52,181 bases of DNA from Acidithiobacillus sp. (GCA_028065135.1 JAPTWR010000065.1:1-52181); one strand, 5' to 3'. Shown: positions 34,539 to 44,745, counted from the stretch's first letter. The notes: generated by a model not told the origin, from the letters alone. Numbers and translations: made by a program.

Positions 34539-36651
34539 GGGGGATGGGCTCCTGCGTACTGGCCTGCGCCTTGGCGGCGGCACGGGCCTTGGCTTCCACC
34601 TTGTCCACCTCTTCATTCTGCACCAGCTGCATATCCGGTGGCATGGAAATAGGCAGCGCGATCCTCGGCGGCTGGCTGGGAATACCATGCACGTGTACGG
34701 GTACGATCATCATGCTGAAACCGTCATGCTGCAAGCGATCCTGAACGATAAAGCTGACTTCATCATGCAGCAATCCGTGGAAGGGTCCCTGCACAGAGGT
34801 GTCAATCACCCGCCCGGCAAAGAAGATGCTCTGTGGAAAATAGCGGATAGCGACATTGGCTAATTCCTCCATCGCGAGGATACGGTCGGTGGAGTAAGTG
34901 GCGAACCAGGTTGCCGCCATCCCCTCGTTGCGGCAAAAGGCCATATACTGGTTAGCCTCAGTCTCTACATATACCTTCAGGTCTTCCAGTGCCTTGATAC
35001 CCTTAAATTCACCCTGACCTACGATACCCGCCAGCAGGAACACATAGTTCTTGACGAAGCCACTGACCATACGGTGCGCAGTCAGCAAGGTATGCAGCCC
35101 CAAACCGTCAAAACGGCTGACAAAAAATACGGCCGTGGCGCCACGCGGATCCAGAGGCAGGTTAGGGCCGGGCTCCAGATGGTCAGGCACCACATCCAGC
35201 ATGGTTTCGTCCAGTTCGGCGGTGATTTTACTGATACTTTTGTAATGGCGATAGATCAGATATCCGAGACCCACCACAATCGCGGTGACCAGCAGAGTGA
35301 ACCAGCCGCCCGCATCGAATTTCTCGAAAATGGTGATGGCGAGAATGGATGCCGTGACCATAAAGCCCAGGACACTGACGGCAAAGCGGCCCCGCCAGTT
35401 TGACTCTTGATGCCGCTGGCCAAACCAGTGCCGACTCAATCCCGCCATGGTCAGGGTAAAGGTGATGAATACATTGATGCTGTACAGAACCACCAGAATG
35501 CTGACATGTCCGCCCGTCGCGAGGAGGATGGCAATAGCCGAAAAACCAATGAGCAACACGCCATTACGCGACACGAAACGATCTGATAGGTAAGAAAACC
35601 GCTCTGGCAACCAACGATCGACAGCCATATTCGCCATGACGATAGGCGCCGTGATAATACCCGTGTTGGCGGCGATGAAGAGGAGCAGGCCTTCGCTAAT
35701 CAGGGTAAGCAGTGCCGCCGCTGGACCGAAGTATACACCATCCAAGGTCCATCCCTGGGTAATCGCGCCGTAGAGCACGGCATTCAGCGTTTGCCCCTGT
35801 TGGCCATGCACATGATACATCAGATACAGAAAAATCAGACTGCCCGCGATCAGAGACAGGGACGTCGCCAGCAGGGTCATCGTCCGCTGCCCTGTCTGCA
35901 CACGCGGCTCACGCATGATATGCACGCCATTGGCTACCGCTTCCAAACCCGTATAGGTACCACCACCCAGGCTGAAAGCCCGCAATATCAGCGCCACAAT
36001 AAAGATCCAGCCGTACTGCATACTGTCATGCTGAACACCGACGACCGTATTGCGGGCGATAGCTGGCACATCTCCCATGTGAGCCAGCAGTCCCCAGCCA
36101 AGCAGTATGACGTGGGTGAAGACGAAAGCCATAAAAATCGGCAACAAAATCTTGATGGATTCCTTCATACCGCGCAAATTGATGAAGATCAGGAACAGCA
36201 ACACGGCGGCATCCAAGGGAATGCGCTCGCTGTACCAGGAGGAAGGCATGGTACTCAGCAACGCCTCGGTACCCGATGCCACGGAGATCGCTGCCGTTAA
36301 AATGTAATCGACGACCAAAGCGGCGCCGCTCACCAGGCCTGCTATCGGCCCTAACAGGGTGGATGCGGTGTGATAACCACCCCCACCATCGGGAAAAAGA
36401 GCAATGACCTGTTTGTAACCTGCCGAGATGACAAACACCGAGAGCGGGATGCCGATGGCCAGAAAAACGGCCAGATACTCATGCCCCTGCAGGGCATCGT
36501 AGATTTCCGGAGGACCATAGGCGGAGGAAGACAGCGCATCGGAACCCAGACCGACCCAGGCCAGAAAGGCCGCGAGCGAAAGGTTCTCGAAGAGTTTGGG
36601 ATTGAAAACGTTTACGGCGCGACGAAAACGGGGTAAGCGGATCCAGGCCAT
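34522..36651 (-). CDS. APC-superfamily permease with cytoplasmic C-terminal domain (KimA-like)
   Basis: A 709-residue membrane protein with about 12 helices in the first 490 residues, opening with GLGSDALSSSAYGPPEIYDA, a motif of the APC group that includes the potassium importer KimA. PDGGGGYHTAS follows in helix 2-3. The last 200 residues are soluble and lack a domain I can name, but such tails regulate KimA relatives. Substrate (potassium or an amino acid) cannot be settled from sequence. The ATG directly abuts the stop of the L,D-transpeptidase gene (TGAATG). Confidence 0.78.
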   Translation of the reverse strand: MAWIRLPRFRRAVNVFNPKLFENLSLAAFLAWVGLGSDALSSSAYGPPEIYDALQGHEYLAVFLAIGIPLSVFVISAGYKQVIALFPDGGGGYHTASTLLGPIAGLVSGAALVVDYILTAAISVASGTEALLSTMPSSWYSERIPLDAAVLLFLIFINLRGMKESIKILLPIFMAFVFTHVILLGWGLLAHMGDVPAIARNTVVGVQHDSMQYGWIFIVALILRAFSLGGGTYTGLEAVANGVHIMREPRVQTGQRTMTLLATSLSLIAGSLIFLYLMYHVHGQQGQTLNAVLYGAITQGWTLDGVYFGPAAALLTLISEGLLLFIAANTGIITAPIVMANMAVDRWLPERFSYLSDRFVSRNGVLLIGFSAIAILLATGGHVSILVVLYSINVFITFTLTMAGLSRHWFGQRHQESNWRGRFAVSVLGFMVTASILAITIFEKFDAGGWFTLLVTAIVVGLGYLIYRHYKSISKITAELDETMLDVVPDHLEPGPNLPLDPRGATAVFFVSRFDGLGLHTLLTAHRMVSGFVKNYVFLLAGIVGQGEFKGIKALEDLKVYVETEANQYMAFCRNEGMAATWFATYSTDRILAMEELANVAIRYFPQSIFFAGRVIDTSVQGPFHGLLHDEVSFIVQDRLQHDGFSMMIVPVHVHGIPSQPPRIALPISMPPDMQLVQNEEVDKVEAKARAAAKAQASTQEPIPHAATD

Positions 36652-37170
36652 TCAATACTTCCTAGCGGGGGAACGCAGCGGTGGCTGCAGGCCGATAAAA
36701 ACAGGGGTGTTTACAGGACATGCCGCAAAGAGCATGCACACCGCGTCCGGCGCCATCCGCACGCAGCCTGCCGATACCGGCTGGCCGAGATGATCCACAT
36801 CGGCGGTGCCGTGGATGTAGATATAACGGCGGAAGGTATCCTGAAAACCACCACGATTAAAACCGTTTTCGCTGCCGGAGAGCCAAAGAATGCGGCCGAG
36901 AATCCAGTCTTGCCGCGGCCGACCCGCCGCCCACTCCGCGCTGTAACAGGCACCGGTCCAACGCCTGCCGCGCAGAATTGCCGTCGTGGGCAGGCCTTCA
37001 CCGATACGTGCGCGCACTACATGCCATCCGCGCGGCGTGCAGCCGCTGTCACGCCGTTCACCCAGTCCGTTACGAGCCGTGGATATGACATACGCCGAGC
37101 GCGGCTCAGCGCCGCTCATCTCGCGCAACCGCTGGGCGGAGACATCCACCCAGAGCCAACGTGGGGGCAT
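36652..37170 (-). CDS. L,D-transpeptidase (YkuD-type)
   Basis: A 172-residue YkuD-domain protein with the catalytic motif HGT-x(8)-PVSAGCVRM, in which Cys is the nucleophile. Family members cross-link peptidoglycan or attach lipoproteins. There is no signal peptide from the chosen start MPPRWLWVDV, nor from a longer one, so export is unclear. The start is chosen from the TGAAATG junction with the upstream rlmD stop; an ATG 33 bases earlier lies inside rlmD. The protein is short for the family and lacks a LysM or other binding domain. Confidence 0.8.
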   Translation of the reverse strand: MPPRWLWVDVSAQRLREMSGAEPRSAYVISTARNGLGERRDSGCTPRGWHVVRARIGEGLPTTAILRGRRWTGACYSAEWAAGRPRQDWILGRILWLSGSENGFNRGGFQDTFRRYIYIHGTADVDHLGQPVSAGCVRMAPDAVCMLFAACPVNTPVFIGLQPPLRSPARKY

Positions 37171-37171
37171 T

Positions 37172-38494
37172 TCAGCGCTCAAAGAGGGCGATGGATTCGA
37201 CATGGGCGGTATGGGGAAACATGTTGACGACGCCAGCCGCTTGCAGATGATAGCCGCGTTCGTGTACCAGGTACGCCGCATCACGGGCCAGGGTCGCCGG
37301 ATTGCAGGAGACATACACCAGACGGCGGACGCCGGGGGTCAGGCTGCGCAGCACTTCGATAGCGCCACTGCGGGGCGGATCGATGAGCATTTTGTCGATG
37401 GCGCCCGCCGGAAAAAAATCTTCCATCTGCGCCTGGGTGAGATCGGCTACGGCATATCGGGCTTTATCCGCCAGGCCATTGGCGGCGGCGTTCTCGGTGG
37501 CTAGCGCGACCAAGCGGGCGTCCCCTTCAATGCCAAGCACCCGCGCTCCCAGTCGGGCAATAGGCAGAGTGAAATTCCCGAGTCCACAGAAGAGATCCAG
37601 GATCTGCTCTCCCGGTTGCGGCTGCAGCAGCGCCATGGCGCGGCGCACCATCACCTGATTCACCGCCTGATTGACCTGGGTGAAGACCAGCGGATCAAAA
37701 CGCAGGCGCAACTGATAGTCCGGCAGGTCGTAATGAAGGGGTTCCGGCTGCTCCGGCCATAAAGGATGCAGGGTGTCCGGCCCGCGCGGCTGCAACCATA
37801 TCTGCAGGTCGTGTTGCACACCAAAAGCACGCAAGTGCTGCAGATCGCTTTCCATCAGTGGCCGCATGTGACGAAACACCAGAGCGACGGCATCCGGCGT
37901 GGCGGCCACTTCGATCTGCGGAAAATCCTGGGGCGATTGCATCTGCCCGATCAGCGTCCGCAGGGGCAGAATGCGTTGCCCGATGCGCGGATCAAGGGTC
38001 AGACATTGCCCCATATCCACGACATAACTGCTGTTGCGTTCGCGGAAACCGACCAGTGCGCCCCGGGTTTTTGGCGTCCGCACCGAGAGTCGCGCCTTGC
38101 TGCGATAGCCCAGGCTCGGGCCATGAATGGGGGGCAGGACGCGTCCGGGGCGGACCTTGCCGATGCGCCAGAGATTGTCTTCCAATTGCCTTTGCTTGAT
38201 GGCCACCTGCGCCGCTGGCTCCAGATGCTGCAGGCTGCAGCCCCCGCAGACACCAAAGTGCGGACAAGGCGGCGACACCCGCAGGGAGGATGCCTTGACC
38301 ACTTGCAACAACTCGGCACGATCAAAGCTCTTGTGGTCTTGAGTACGCCGTGCCCAGACCCGCTCACCGGGCAGCGCCCCATCGACAAAAAGCACCTTGC
38401 CCCCCACACGGGCAATCCCGCGCCCCTCGGCATCCAGACTTTCGATCACTACCTGCTCAGGCTGAGCGTTATGGATGGGCTTGGGACGCGACAT
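37172..38494 (-). CDS. rlmD: 23S rRNA (uracil-1939-C5)-methyltransferase RlmD
   Basis: A 440-residue SAM-dependent RNA methyltransferase of the RumA type. An N-terminal TRAM domain ([20 protein letters not shown]) is followed by the Fe-S cluster Cys set [15 protein letters not shown] and a later Cys in MGQCLTL. The methyltransferase domain shows [12 protein letters not shown] for SAM binding, DPPRSG, and [12 protein letters not shown] with the catalytic Cys. The start at [14 protein letters not shown] is chosen over a longer frame. It overlaps the end of the exonuclease gene by 26 bases. Confidence 0.95.
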   Translation of the reverse strand: MSRPKPIHNAQPEQVVIESLDAEGRGIARVGGKVLFVDGALPGERVWARRTQDHKSFDRAELLQVVKASSLRVSPPCPHFGVCGGCSLQHLEPAAQVAIKQRQLEDNLWRIGKVRPGRVLPPIHGPSLGYRSKARLSVRTPKTRGALVGFRERNSSYVVDMGQCLTLDPRIGQRILPLRTLIGQMQSPQDFPQIEVAATPDAVALVFRHMRPLMESDLQHLRAFGVQHDLQIWLQPRGPDTLHPLWPEQPEPLHYDLPDYQLRLRFDPLVFTQVNQAVNQVMVRRAMALLQPQPGEQILDLFCGLGNFTLPIARLGARVLGIEGDARLVALATENAAANGLADKARYAVADLTQAQMEDFFPAGAIDKMLIDPPRSGAIEVLRSLTPGVRRLVYVSCNPATLARDAAYLVHERGYHLQAAGVVNMFPHTAHVESIALFER

Positions 38495-39278
38495 GCAGAT
38501 TCTCTGGCCACAAGGTAAGAAATTCCTGGACGTGGGCCTCGTCCCGGTTTTGTAAGTAAGACCGCAACTGCGTCTGGCAGGCATCATAAGCCGATTTGTC
38601 GAGATGCCCACGGGTCAATTCAAAACGCAGATGGACCAGAGCCGTGTTCAGCACATCGACTTCGCAGTAGTGGCGGATGCCCGCCAGTTCCCCGGCCTGA
38701 TAACGGGTCCAGACCTCCGCGCCGCTCATCCCCAGCTTGCCGGGCAGCCCCAACAACAACGCCACGTCCTGAAGACGGGCGACATTGCGCATCTGATAAG
38801 CAGAGAGGATATCCATGAGGTCGAGATGGCGCTCGTGGTAACGGCTGGTGTAATTATTCCAGCGATAACCCTGATCGGTCTGTCCCTGCTCCCAGTAGCG
38901 GACCGCAGGGATGCCGTGGAGCAGGGCGCGGTAATGCAGTACCGGGAGGTCAAAGGCCGCGCCATTCCAGGAAACCAGTTGCGGGGCATGGCGCTGGATG
39001 AACTGAAAGAAGGCAGCGACGAGAGTGGCTTCGTCATCGTCCGCCTTGCCGAAGCTATTGAGCTTGACCTGCCCGCCCTGCCACCAGAGGGCAGAGATGG
39101 CAACGACCCGATGCAAATAAGGGCGCAGAAACTCCGTCGCGCCCTGGGTTTCGATGCGACGCTGGTGCTGCAGCAATTCCGCCACGCCCGCGTCATCCCC
39201 CAACTCAATGCCATGCACCCGCCGCCCACCGGCAACGTCGGGCACTGTCTCGATGTCAAAAACCAGAATATTCTGCAA
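38469..39278 (-). CDS. Predicted 3'-5' exonuclease related to the PolB exonuclease domain
   Basis: A 269-residue DEDDy-type nuclease of the family called DNA_pol_B_exo2. Catalytic residues are seen in [10 protein letters not shown] (Asp, Glu), [13 protein letters not shown] (Asp) and [10 protein letters not shown] (final Tyr/Asp). HDRYGYRWNNY-like text before [12 protein letters not shown] is typical of the group. Its role is unknown, probably DNA proofreading or repair. The start is uncertain: TTG ([10 protein letters not shown]) is used since the upstream lipoprotein stop lies just before it; a GTG 24 bases earlier would overlap that gene. Confidence 0.82.
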   Translation of the reverse strand: MQNILVFDIETVPDVAGGRRVHGIELGDDAGVAELLQHQRRIETQGATEFLRPYLHRVVAISALWWQGGQVKLNSFGKADDDEATLVAAFFQFIQRHAPQLVSWNGAAFDLPVLHYRALLHGIPAVRYWEQGQTDQGYRWNNYTSRYHERHLDLMDILSAYQMRNVARLQDVALLLGLPGKLGMSGAEVWTRYQAGELAGIRHYCEVDVLNTALVHLRFELTRGHLDKSAYDACQTQLRSYLQNRDEAHVQEFLTLWPENLHVASQAHP

Positions 39279-39286
39279 AATGATGA

Positions 39287-39976
39287 CTATTTCTTCTGCC
39301 ACTGACCACTGGGCGACTGGTACCAGTATCCTGCGGGTGCCTTGCTGATCCAGGCTTGGGCAAAGGTCTGCTGAATTTGCCCCGCCCACTCGGGATGACC
39401 ATTGGCATCAGCGATCTGCTGATAGAGATTACTGAGCGCCTGATTATAGCTGCTTACCAGCCCATTGAGCGGAGCCCGCTGCGGCAGCGACACGGCTGCC
39501 GCATCATGGATCGTCACCTGACCATTGGCCGTGTAACCCACCGCGCCGCTGACAAAGTAAGGATGCATTTGCGTCGCCAGTGCCTCCACCTGCGCCCGTG
39601 CCGATTGCACCCCGGGACTGGAGGCATTGAGGTTCGCGGCGGCCTCCGCCGTGCCGCTGATGGCCGAGAAGCCCATGGCCAGCAGGTAGCTGGCCGCATG
39701 GTAGGGAGATGCCATGCTCAGGGAATTCGTAGCCGGGGCAGCGGACCGGGCCGGCGCTGTCGGCGCCGGTGCCGATACTGCCGGAGCAACCGGGGCCTGC
39801 AAGGCACCCTTGGCAGCGGCCTTATACACCTCACCGACCACCTGATCCGCCAGTTTCTGGGCCGCCGCAGCCGGAAAGTAAATATTGACGGTCACGCAAG
39901 CGGACAGCGCCATAAGCAATCCCAGTGCCAGCACACTGCGCCAGCCCTGCGTTTTCAGCCAACCCTGCTTTGTCAT
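39287..39976 (-). CDS. DUF1318 (YdbL-like) lipoprotein
   Basis: A 229-residue lipoprotein with lipobox LSAC and the family start CVTVNIYFPAAAAQKLADQV. A low-complexity Ala/Pro segment (about 58-85) leads to the DUF1318 part with LNGLVSSYNQALSNLYQQIA and NGHPEWAGQIQQTFAQAW. In E. coli the smaller YdbL works with the AsmA-like YdbH and the lipoprotein YnbE in lipid transfer to the outer membrane. Here the protein follows the YdbH-like gene and combines a lipid anchor with the YdbL domain. AGGAGAG before MTKQGW sets the start. Confidence 0.8.
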   Translation of the reverse strand: MTKQGWLKTQGWRSVLALGLLMALSACVTVNIYFPAAAAQKLADQVVGEVYKAAAKGALQAPVAPAVSAPAPTAPARSAAPATNSLSMASPYHAASYLLAMGFSAISGTAEAAANLNASSPGVQSARAQVEALATQMHPYFVSGAVGYTANGQVTIHDAAAVSLPQRAPLNGLVSSYNQALSNLYQQIADANGHPEWAGQIQQTFAQAWISKAPAGYWYQSPSGQWQKK

Positions 39977-39980
39977 TTGC

Positions 39981-42041
39981 TCACTCTCCTGTACCGACTT
40001 GGGCACCACTATGCATGGCGGTTTTCAGACGCGCCAGCAATTCGTCCCAGTCCACCCGGCGATTGTACCCCACTATATCCACCCTGGGCAGCCCTTGCCC
40101 CTGAAGGATCACAAAACCCGAATCCTCTGTCCCCACTCCGGACAATTCGGCGACACCGTCCTTGAGATGCACACCCATCCCCAGGTGCGCGTATGCAAAG
40201 GTCTTGAACATCCGTAGAAACATGCCCTGAAAAAATCCGCTGATGCCGTTACCGCCGCCCAGCCTGGTAAGGCTCTGGACCGCCGCATAGCTGATTTTCT
40301 GAGACACGCCATGAACGGGAACCGTATGAAACTGCGCCTGAAAAGCCTTCGGCGACCAGTTCAGCAGGGTGAGATTTTTTACGTCACCGTTGAGCACCCC
40401 GCTGATGTAGCCAAAGTGGAAGGCGTCAGTCAAGGGCTTCAGTCGCAACCCGGAAATCCCGACGTTGGCCCGCAGCAGGGGCAAAACACCGAGGAAATTC
40501 TCAATATGCAGATCGCCCACCCGCACCTCGCCTCCGAACACCTGAGCGGAAAGCGCGCCGCTGGTGGTGATATCTCCCGCGTGATACCGCAGTTCCGGGA
40601 TGGTGGCCGATACCGTCCCGGTAAACGGCGGCCAATGCATGATCTTGGTCAATTGGGCCATGCTGACCCCCCGCAAGTCGCCGCTCATGCCAAACCCCGA
40701 CCGGGGCCCTGCCCAACGTGCCGCCAGATGCCGAAAATGCAGCTCGCCCCCCAACAGGGCCAGGGTGAAGGGCTGTTGCAACTGAAAGCCCTGGGGATTG
40801 AGGACCAGCTCTACATGCAGCGGACCCGCAAGAATATGATAGAGTTCCGCGGACTGCCAGCGAAGCACCGCATCAGAGGTCTTGCCGGTACGACTCCAGG
40901 CACCCCGGCTATTCACGCCCGTCACCGCAAGATGTCCCCTGGAACTGGAAAGAGCCGCGTTGCGCAGATCCCATTTCAGCGCACTCAGACCACCCTCTCC
41001 CGCCACGGAAAAACGCACGTGCCCCGAGGCCTGCAACTGGGCCGCGAGACCGCCGGGAGGAGCCAGCGGTTTAATCCAATTCGCATACAGGGGCGCCATG
41101 GCTACATCCATATTCCGGATCTGCCAGCGCAGCACCCCGCCCCGAGTCGGCCGGTACAACGCAAAACCGCCCCGTCCGAGGCCGGGCCAGCGGATGCTTC
41201 CCTGGTCCAGTTGCCAGGCCTTGGCCGTCTGGCGCCAGCGGGTTTGTATCCGCAGCGCTGCGGCGGGGGCTGTCCAGTACCATGGACTCCAGAGGACACC
41301 CCCCTGGGTCCAGCGCATCCGGGCGGTGCCGTGCCATTGCCCGGTATATGCACCGTCCCCCTGGAGTTGCAATGCGACACCCTGGGCGGCCTGCAAACCG
41401 TCCGGGCTACTGAACTGGAGCTGGCTGCCCTGCAATTCAAAGGCTATCTGACGCGCCTTTGCCCAGTTTGCGCCCCGCGCCTGGACTTGCCACCGGGCCT
41501 GCCCCGAGGTCTGCCAAGTGGCAGGCAGCAGGGTGAAGGCGCGCACCAGACCGGCAACCGGCAGGCTGCCCGCAGCCGTCAGATGCCACTGTCCGGCGGC
41601 GGTACTTTGCACCTGCAGACGGGCGCTGCCGAATTGCGCAGCGCGCAATGCCAGCATGGCTTGCCCACTGCCGCCCACCCGCCGCAACTGTACATGCCCA
41701 TCGCCATGCAGTGCGCCCCACGGGCTGTCCTCCACCGCCAGATGAGCTTGACGACACGCCCAACCCCGCGCCGTCTGGAGCCCGCATTGCAGCCGGGCAT
41801 GCCGCCAGAGTTTGCGCTTGCCCGCTTGCGCGACGCCCGCCGCCAGGCTGAACTGATCGCCCTGCGTCGATGTGGTCAGCGTCGCGTGCAAGCGCTGCGC
41901 CGTCCAGCCCGTTCCGCTTATCCGTGCGGCGCTGATTTCCAGAATTTGTGCCCCGGCCACACCACTGATAGCGAGCCCCAGGCACAGCGTCATAGACCAG
42001 CGGATGGCTATCGGCAAAGTTCTGCTGCGCCCGTGCATCAT
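39981..42041 (-). CDS. AsmA-like YdbH-family protein
   Basis: A 686-residue envelope protein anchored by an N-terminal hydrophobic segment (SMTLCLGLAISGVAG). The rest is mostly beta-strand, with repeated short strands of AsmA type, and the C-terminal part shows the YdbH-like block (DVKNLTLLNWSPKAFQAQF, then VQSLTRLGGGNGISGFFQGM). YdbH proteins form hydrophobic grooves between inner and outer membrane and help phospholipids cross. The start lies at MMHGRSRTL, 4 bases beyond the cysM stop; the second Met is equally possible. A DUF1318 lipoprotein follows 4 bases downstream, which supports the assignment. Confidence 0.78.
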   Translation of the reverse strand: MMHGRSRTLPIAIRWSMTLCLGLAISGVAGAQILEISAARISGTGWTAQRLHATLTTSTQGDQFSLAAGVAQAGKRKLWRHARLQCGLQTARGWACRQAHLAVEDSPWGALHGDGHVQLRRVGGSGQAMLALRAAQFGSARLQVQSTAAGQWHLTAAGSLPVAGLVRAFTLLPATWQTSGQARWQVQARGANWAKARQIAFELQGSQLQFSSPDGLQAAQGVALQLQGDGAYTGQWHGTARMRWTQGGVLWSPWYWTAPAAALRIQTRWRQTAKAWQLDQGSIRWPGLGRGGFALYRPTRGGVLRWQIRNMDVAMAPLYANWIKPLAPPGGLAAQLQASGHVRFSVAGEGGLSALKWDLRNAALSSSRGHLAVTGVNSRGAWSRTGKTSDAVLRWQSAELYHILAGPLHVELVLNPQGFQLQQPFTLALLGGELHFRHLAARWAGPRSGFGMSGDLRGVSMAQLTKIMHWPPFTGTVSATIPELRYHAGDITTSGALSAQVFGGEVRVGDLHIENFLGVLPLLRANVGISGLRLKPLTDAFHFGYISGVLNGDVKNLTLLNWSPKAFQAQFHTVPVHGVSQKISYAAVQSLTRLGGGNGISGFFQGMFLRMFKTFAYAHLGMGVHLKDGVAELSGVGTEDSGFVILQGQGLPRVDIVGYNRRVDWDELLARLKTAMHSGAQVGTGE

Positions 42042-42045
42042 TCTC

Positions 42046-42930
42046 TCAAGCCGGAAAAACACCCGTAGAGAGGTAACGGTCACCCCGGTCACAGACAATG
42101 GCAACCACCACACCATGGTCCAGCTTTTGCGCCACGCTGATCGCCGCGGCCACCGCGCCACCGGAAGATATGCCCGCCAGCACCCCTTCCTCCCGTGCCA
42201 GACGACGGGCCATTTCCTCGGCTTCTTCCTGGCTCACATCGACAATCTGATCCACAGATTCAGGATGATAAATGCGTGGCAAATAGGCTTTCGGCCAACG
42301 GCGGATACCAGGAATTTTGGCCCCCTCCGTCGGTTGTACGCCGACAATCTGAATATGGGGCGACACCTCCCGCAAATAGCGGGAGGTGCCCATGATGGTC
42401 CCCGTCGTCCCCATGGATGAGACGAAATGGGTTATGGTCCCGCGGGTGTCACGCCAGATCTCCGGCCCGGTACCGAGATAATGCGCCTCGGGATTATCGG
42501 GGTTCGAAAACTGATCGAGCATGAAGCCCTCTCCCGCCGCTACCATCTGGTGCGCGAGATCAATAGAACCTTCAATACTCCGGGCGGCTGGCGTGAGAAT
42601 CACTTCAGCGCCGTAGGCACGCATCACCTGCCGCCTTTCGATGCTCATGTTCTCCGGCATGATCAGCGTCATGGACAATCCCCGCACCGATGCCGCCATG
42701 GCCAGGGCGATACCCGTGTTCCCGCTGGTGGGTTCGATCAGGCGCGTAGCAGTAGTGATGGTGCCACGCTCCAACGCCCGGCGAATCATATTCACGGCGG
42801 GGCGATCTTTGACGGAACCCGCGGGATTGTTACCTTCCAGCTTCCCGAAAATCCGCACACCCGCATGCGGCGACAAGCGCCGGAGTTCACATAGGGGGGT
42901 ATTGCCTATCCAGTCCTCCAGACCACCCAT
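42046..42930 (-). CDS. cysM: Cysteine synthase B
   Basis: A 294-residue PLP enzyme making cysteine from O-acetylserine and sulfide or thiosulfate. PLP lysine and substrate loop are visible in GNNPAGSVKDRPA and EPTSGNTGIALAM, and the phosphate loop in SSMGTTGTIMGTS. Absence of the CysE-binding extras and the overall blocks (GVQPTEGAKIPGIRRW, AGISSGGAVAAA) favour CysM over CysK. The start at MGGLEDW follows AAAGGAGGCAGAG. It is the first gene of the chain down to nagZ, where genes overlap or nearly touch. Confidence 0.95.
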   Translation of the reverse strand: MGGLEDWIGNTPLCELRRLSPHAGVRIFGKLEGNNPAGSVKDRPAVNMIRRALERGTITTATRLIEPTSGNTGIALAMAASVRGLSMTLIMPENMSIERRQVMRAYGAEVILTPAARSIEGSIDLAHQMVAAGEGFMLDQFSNPDNPEAHYLGTGPEIWRDTRGTITHFVSSMGTTGTIMGTSRYLREVSPHIQIVGVQPTEGAKIPGIRRWPKAYLPRIYHPESVDQIVDVSQEEAEEMARRLAREEGVLAGISSGGAVAAAISVAQKLDHGVVVAIVCDRGDRYLSTGVFPA

Positions 42931-43070
42931 CTCTGCCTCCTTTAGGGCAATATTCAATAGTCAGCATCATAGACCCAAGCTGCAAAGTGCGGCTATCCTG
43001 TCCGGCAAAAGATCCGGGGGAAATGTCACGCCTGCAGATCATCACCCGGAACACACAGGAGTGCATCAAC

Positions 43071-43781
43071 ATGGAAGCAGCCCGGAACCGCAACACCTGG
43101 CATATTCATCCTGATAGCGCAGCCCTCGCCCAGAGATTGGCAGCAGCCATCGCGCGTATGGCCCAAGAGGCTATCGCCGCGCGCGGCGCCTTCCATCTGG
43201 TGGTCGCCGGCGGCAACACCCCTCGCGCGGCTTATGCCATGCTTCCGCAACTAGGCCGGGATTGGCAGTGCTGGCACCTCTATCATGGGGATGAGCGCTG
43301 CCTGCCGCTCCAGGACCCGGAGCGTAACAGCCTGATGCTGGACACCGTCTGGCTGTCCCAGGTACCCATTCCGGCGCGGCAGATTCATCACATTCCGGCC
43401 GAACGGGGTGCCGAAGTGGCCGCCCGCGACTACGCCGCGCTTCTTCCGCCGCATGCCTTCGATCTGGTCCTGCTGGGAATGGGTGAGGATGGCCATACGG
43501 CCAGCCTTTTCCCCGGCCACGACTGGGGTCTGGAAAAGAGCAGCCCCGCCACCCTCGCCATCCACGACGCCGCCAAGGCGCCGCCCCAAAGGGTGAGCCT
43601 GAGCGGCTGGCGATTACAGTACACGCGGGAGATGTTTTTTCTCACCACGGGCAGCGGCAAGCGGGCGGCACTCGCGGCCTGGCTACGGGGCGAATCCACT
43701 CCCGCCGCACTGGTAGGCACAACGGCCGATGTCTGGCTGGACAATGCGGCCTGGCCGGAGACGGTGCCTGGGACCATTTGA
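43071..43781 (+). CDS. pgl: 6-phosphogluconolactonase
   Basis: A 236-residue enzyme of the DevB/SOL family hydrolysing 6-phosphogluconolactone in the oxidative pentose phosphate pathway. Motifs are VVAGGNTPRAAYAML, then HGDERCLP, then DLVLLGMGEDGHTASLFPG, the usual order for the family. AGGAG lies 9 bases before the ATG; a longer upstream frame is not family-like. It is an isolated plus-strand gene, convergent with the SPFH gene (34 bases between the stops). Confidence 0.92.
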   Translation: MEAARNRNTWHIHPDSAALAQRLAAAIARMAQEAIAARGAFHLVVAGGNTPRAAYAMLPQLGRDWQCWHLYHGDERCLPLQDPERNSLMLDTVWLSQVPIPARQIHHIPAERGAEVAARDYAALLPPHAFDLVLLGMGEDGHTASLFPGHDWGLEKSSPATLAIHDAAKAPPQRVSLSGWRLQYTREMFFLTTGSGKRAALAAWLRGESTPAALVGTTADVWLDNAAWPETVPGTI

Positions 43782-43815
43782 CCTCGGTCCCGTGAATCCG
43801 GGTTTCGCGGGCACC

Positions 43816-44745
43816 TCAAGCTTTCGCTGCCCCGCCCTGTTGCTTGACCATGGACAGCGCCGTACCCACCAGTGCGCCGATATTGCCCAGATCCGCCGGG
43901 ATCACCAGACTGGTGCTCGCCTTGGCGAGGTTGCCCCATTTTTCGATGTAGTCCTTGGCGAGTTGCATCTGCAAGGCCTCAATGCCACCCGGCGCCCGCG
44001 CCGCGTCGCCGATGACGCGGATGGCGGCGGCGGTGGCTTCGGCAACCAACTGGATGGCTGCGGCTTCACCCTGGGCGCGCAACACTTCCGCCTGTTTGCG
44101 ACCATCCGCGACATTGATGTCCTGCTGACGCTGTCCCTCGGACGTGTTGATCTGCTGCTGCCGTTGTCCCTCGGACTTGGCGATCAATGCCCGCTTTTCC
44201 CGCTCGGCGGTGATCTGCAGTTCCATCGCGCGGATGATCTCCTGGGGTGGAGTAATATCCTTGATTTCATAGCGCAGCACCTTGACGCCCCAGTTGATCG
44301 CCGCCTCGTCCACCGATGAGGCAACGGCCGTATTCAGCAACTGCCGGGACGAAAGCGCCGCATCCAGATGCAATTTACCGATCTCCGAACGCATGGTGGT
44401 CTGCGCCAACTGGATCACCGCCGTGAAGGGATTACTGGAACCGTAAGCCGCTTTTACAGAATCGGTAATCTGCAGATAGAGTACCCCATCTACGGTCATA
44501 GTGGTGTTGTCGAAGGAGATGCAGACTTGCGCGGGCACCTCCATGGGCACCTCGCGCATGTCAAAACGGAAAGCAATGCGGTCCAGAAAAGGGATGATAA
44601 AATTCAGCCCCGGCTGCAATACTGCATGATATTTACCAAGGCGCTCGACGACCCAGGCGCGCTGTTGAGGCACGACCCGGATGGTGGTCCGCAGAATGAA
44701 GAAGGCCGCAACAACAACAATCAGGATAACGATGAGGGAGGACAT
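43816..44745 (-). CDS. SPFH/band-7 membrane protein (QmcA-like)
   Basis: A 309-residue protein anchored by one N-terminal helix (LIVILIVVVAAFFIL), with an SPFH domain (VVPQQRAWVVERLGKYHAVL, then FDMREVPMEV and CISFDNTTMTVDGV) and a long Gln/Glu/Ala-rich coiled coil (EKRALIAKSEGQRQQQINTS) that repeats SEGQRQQxIN twice. Such proteins form large cages around membrane proteases or lipids. The NfeD-like gene overlaps its start by 25 bases, the common NfeD-SPFH pair. AAGGAGCCATT precedes the ATG. Confidence 0.9.
   Translation of the reverse strand: MSSLIVILIVVVAAFFILRTTIRVVPQQRAWVVERLGKYHAVLQPGLNFIIPFLDRIAFRFDMREVPMEVPAQVCISFDNTTMTVDGVLYLQITDSVKAAYGSSNPFTAVIQLAQTTMRSEIGKLHLDAALSSRQLLNTAVASSVDEAAINWGVKVLRYEIKDITPPQEIIRAMELQITAEREKRALIAKSEGQRQQQINTSEGQRQQDINVADGRKQAEVLRAQGEAAAIQLVAEATAAAIRVIGDAARAPGGIEALQMQLAKDYIEKWGNLAKASTSLVIPADLGNIGALVGTALSMVKQQGGAAKA

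Noticed and set aside
40311..42068. 585-residue plus-strand frame antisense to the YdbH-like gene
   Set aside because: It is a GC-rich shadow with Pro/Arg/His bias and no family similarity; the opposite strand encodes a coherent protein with coupled neighbours.
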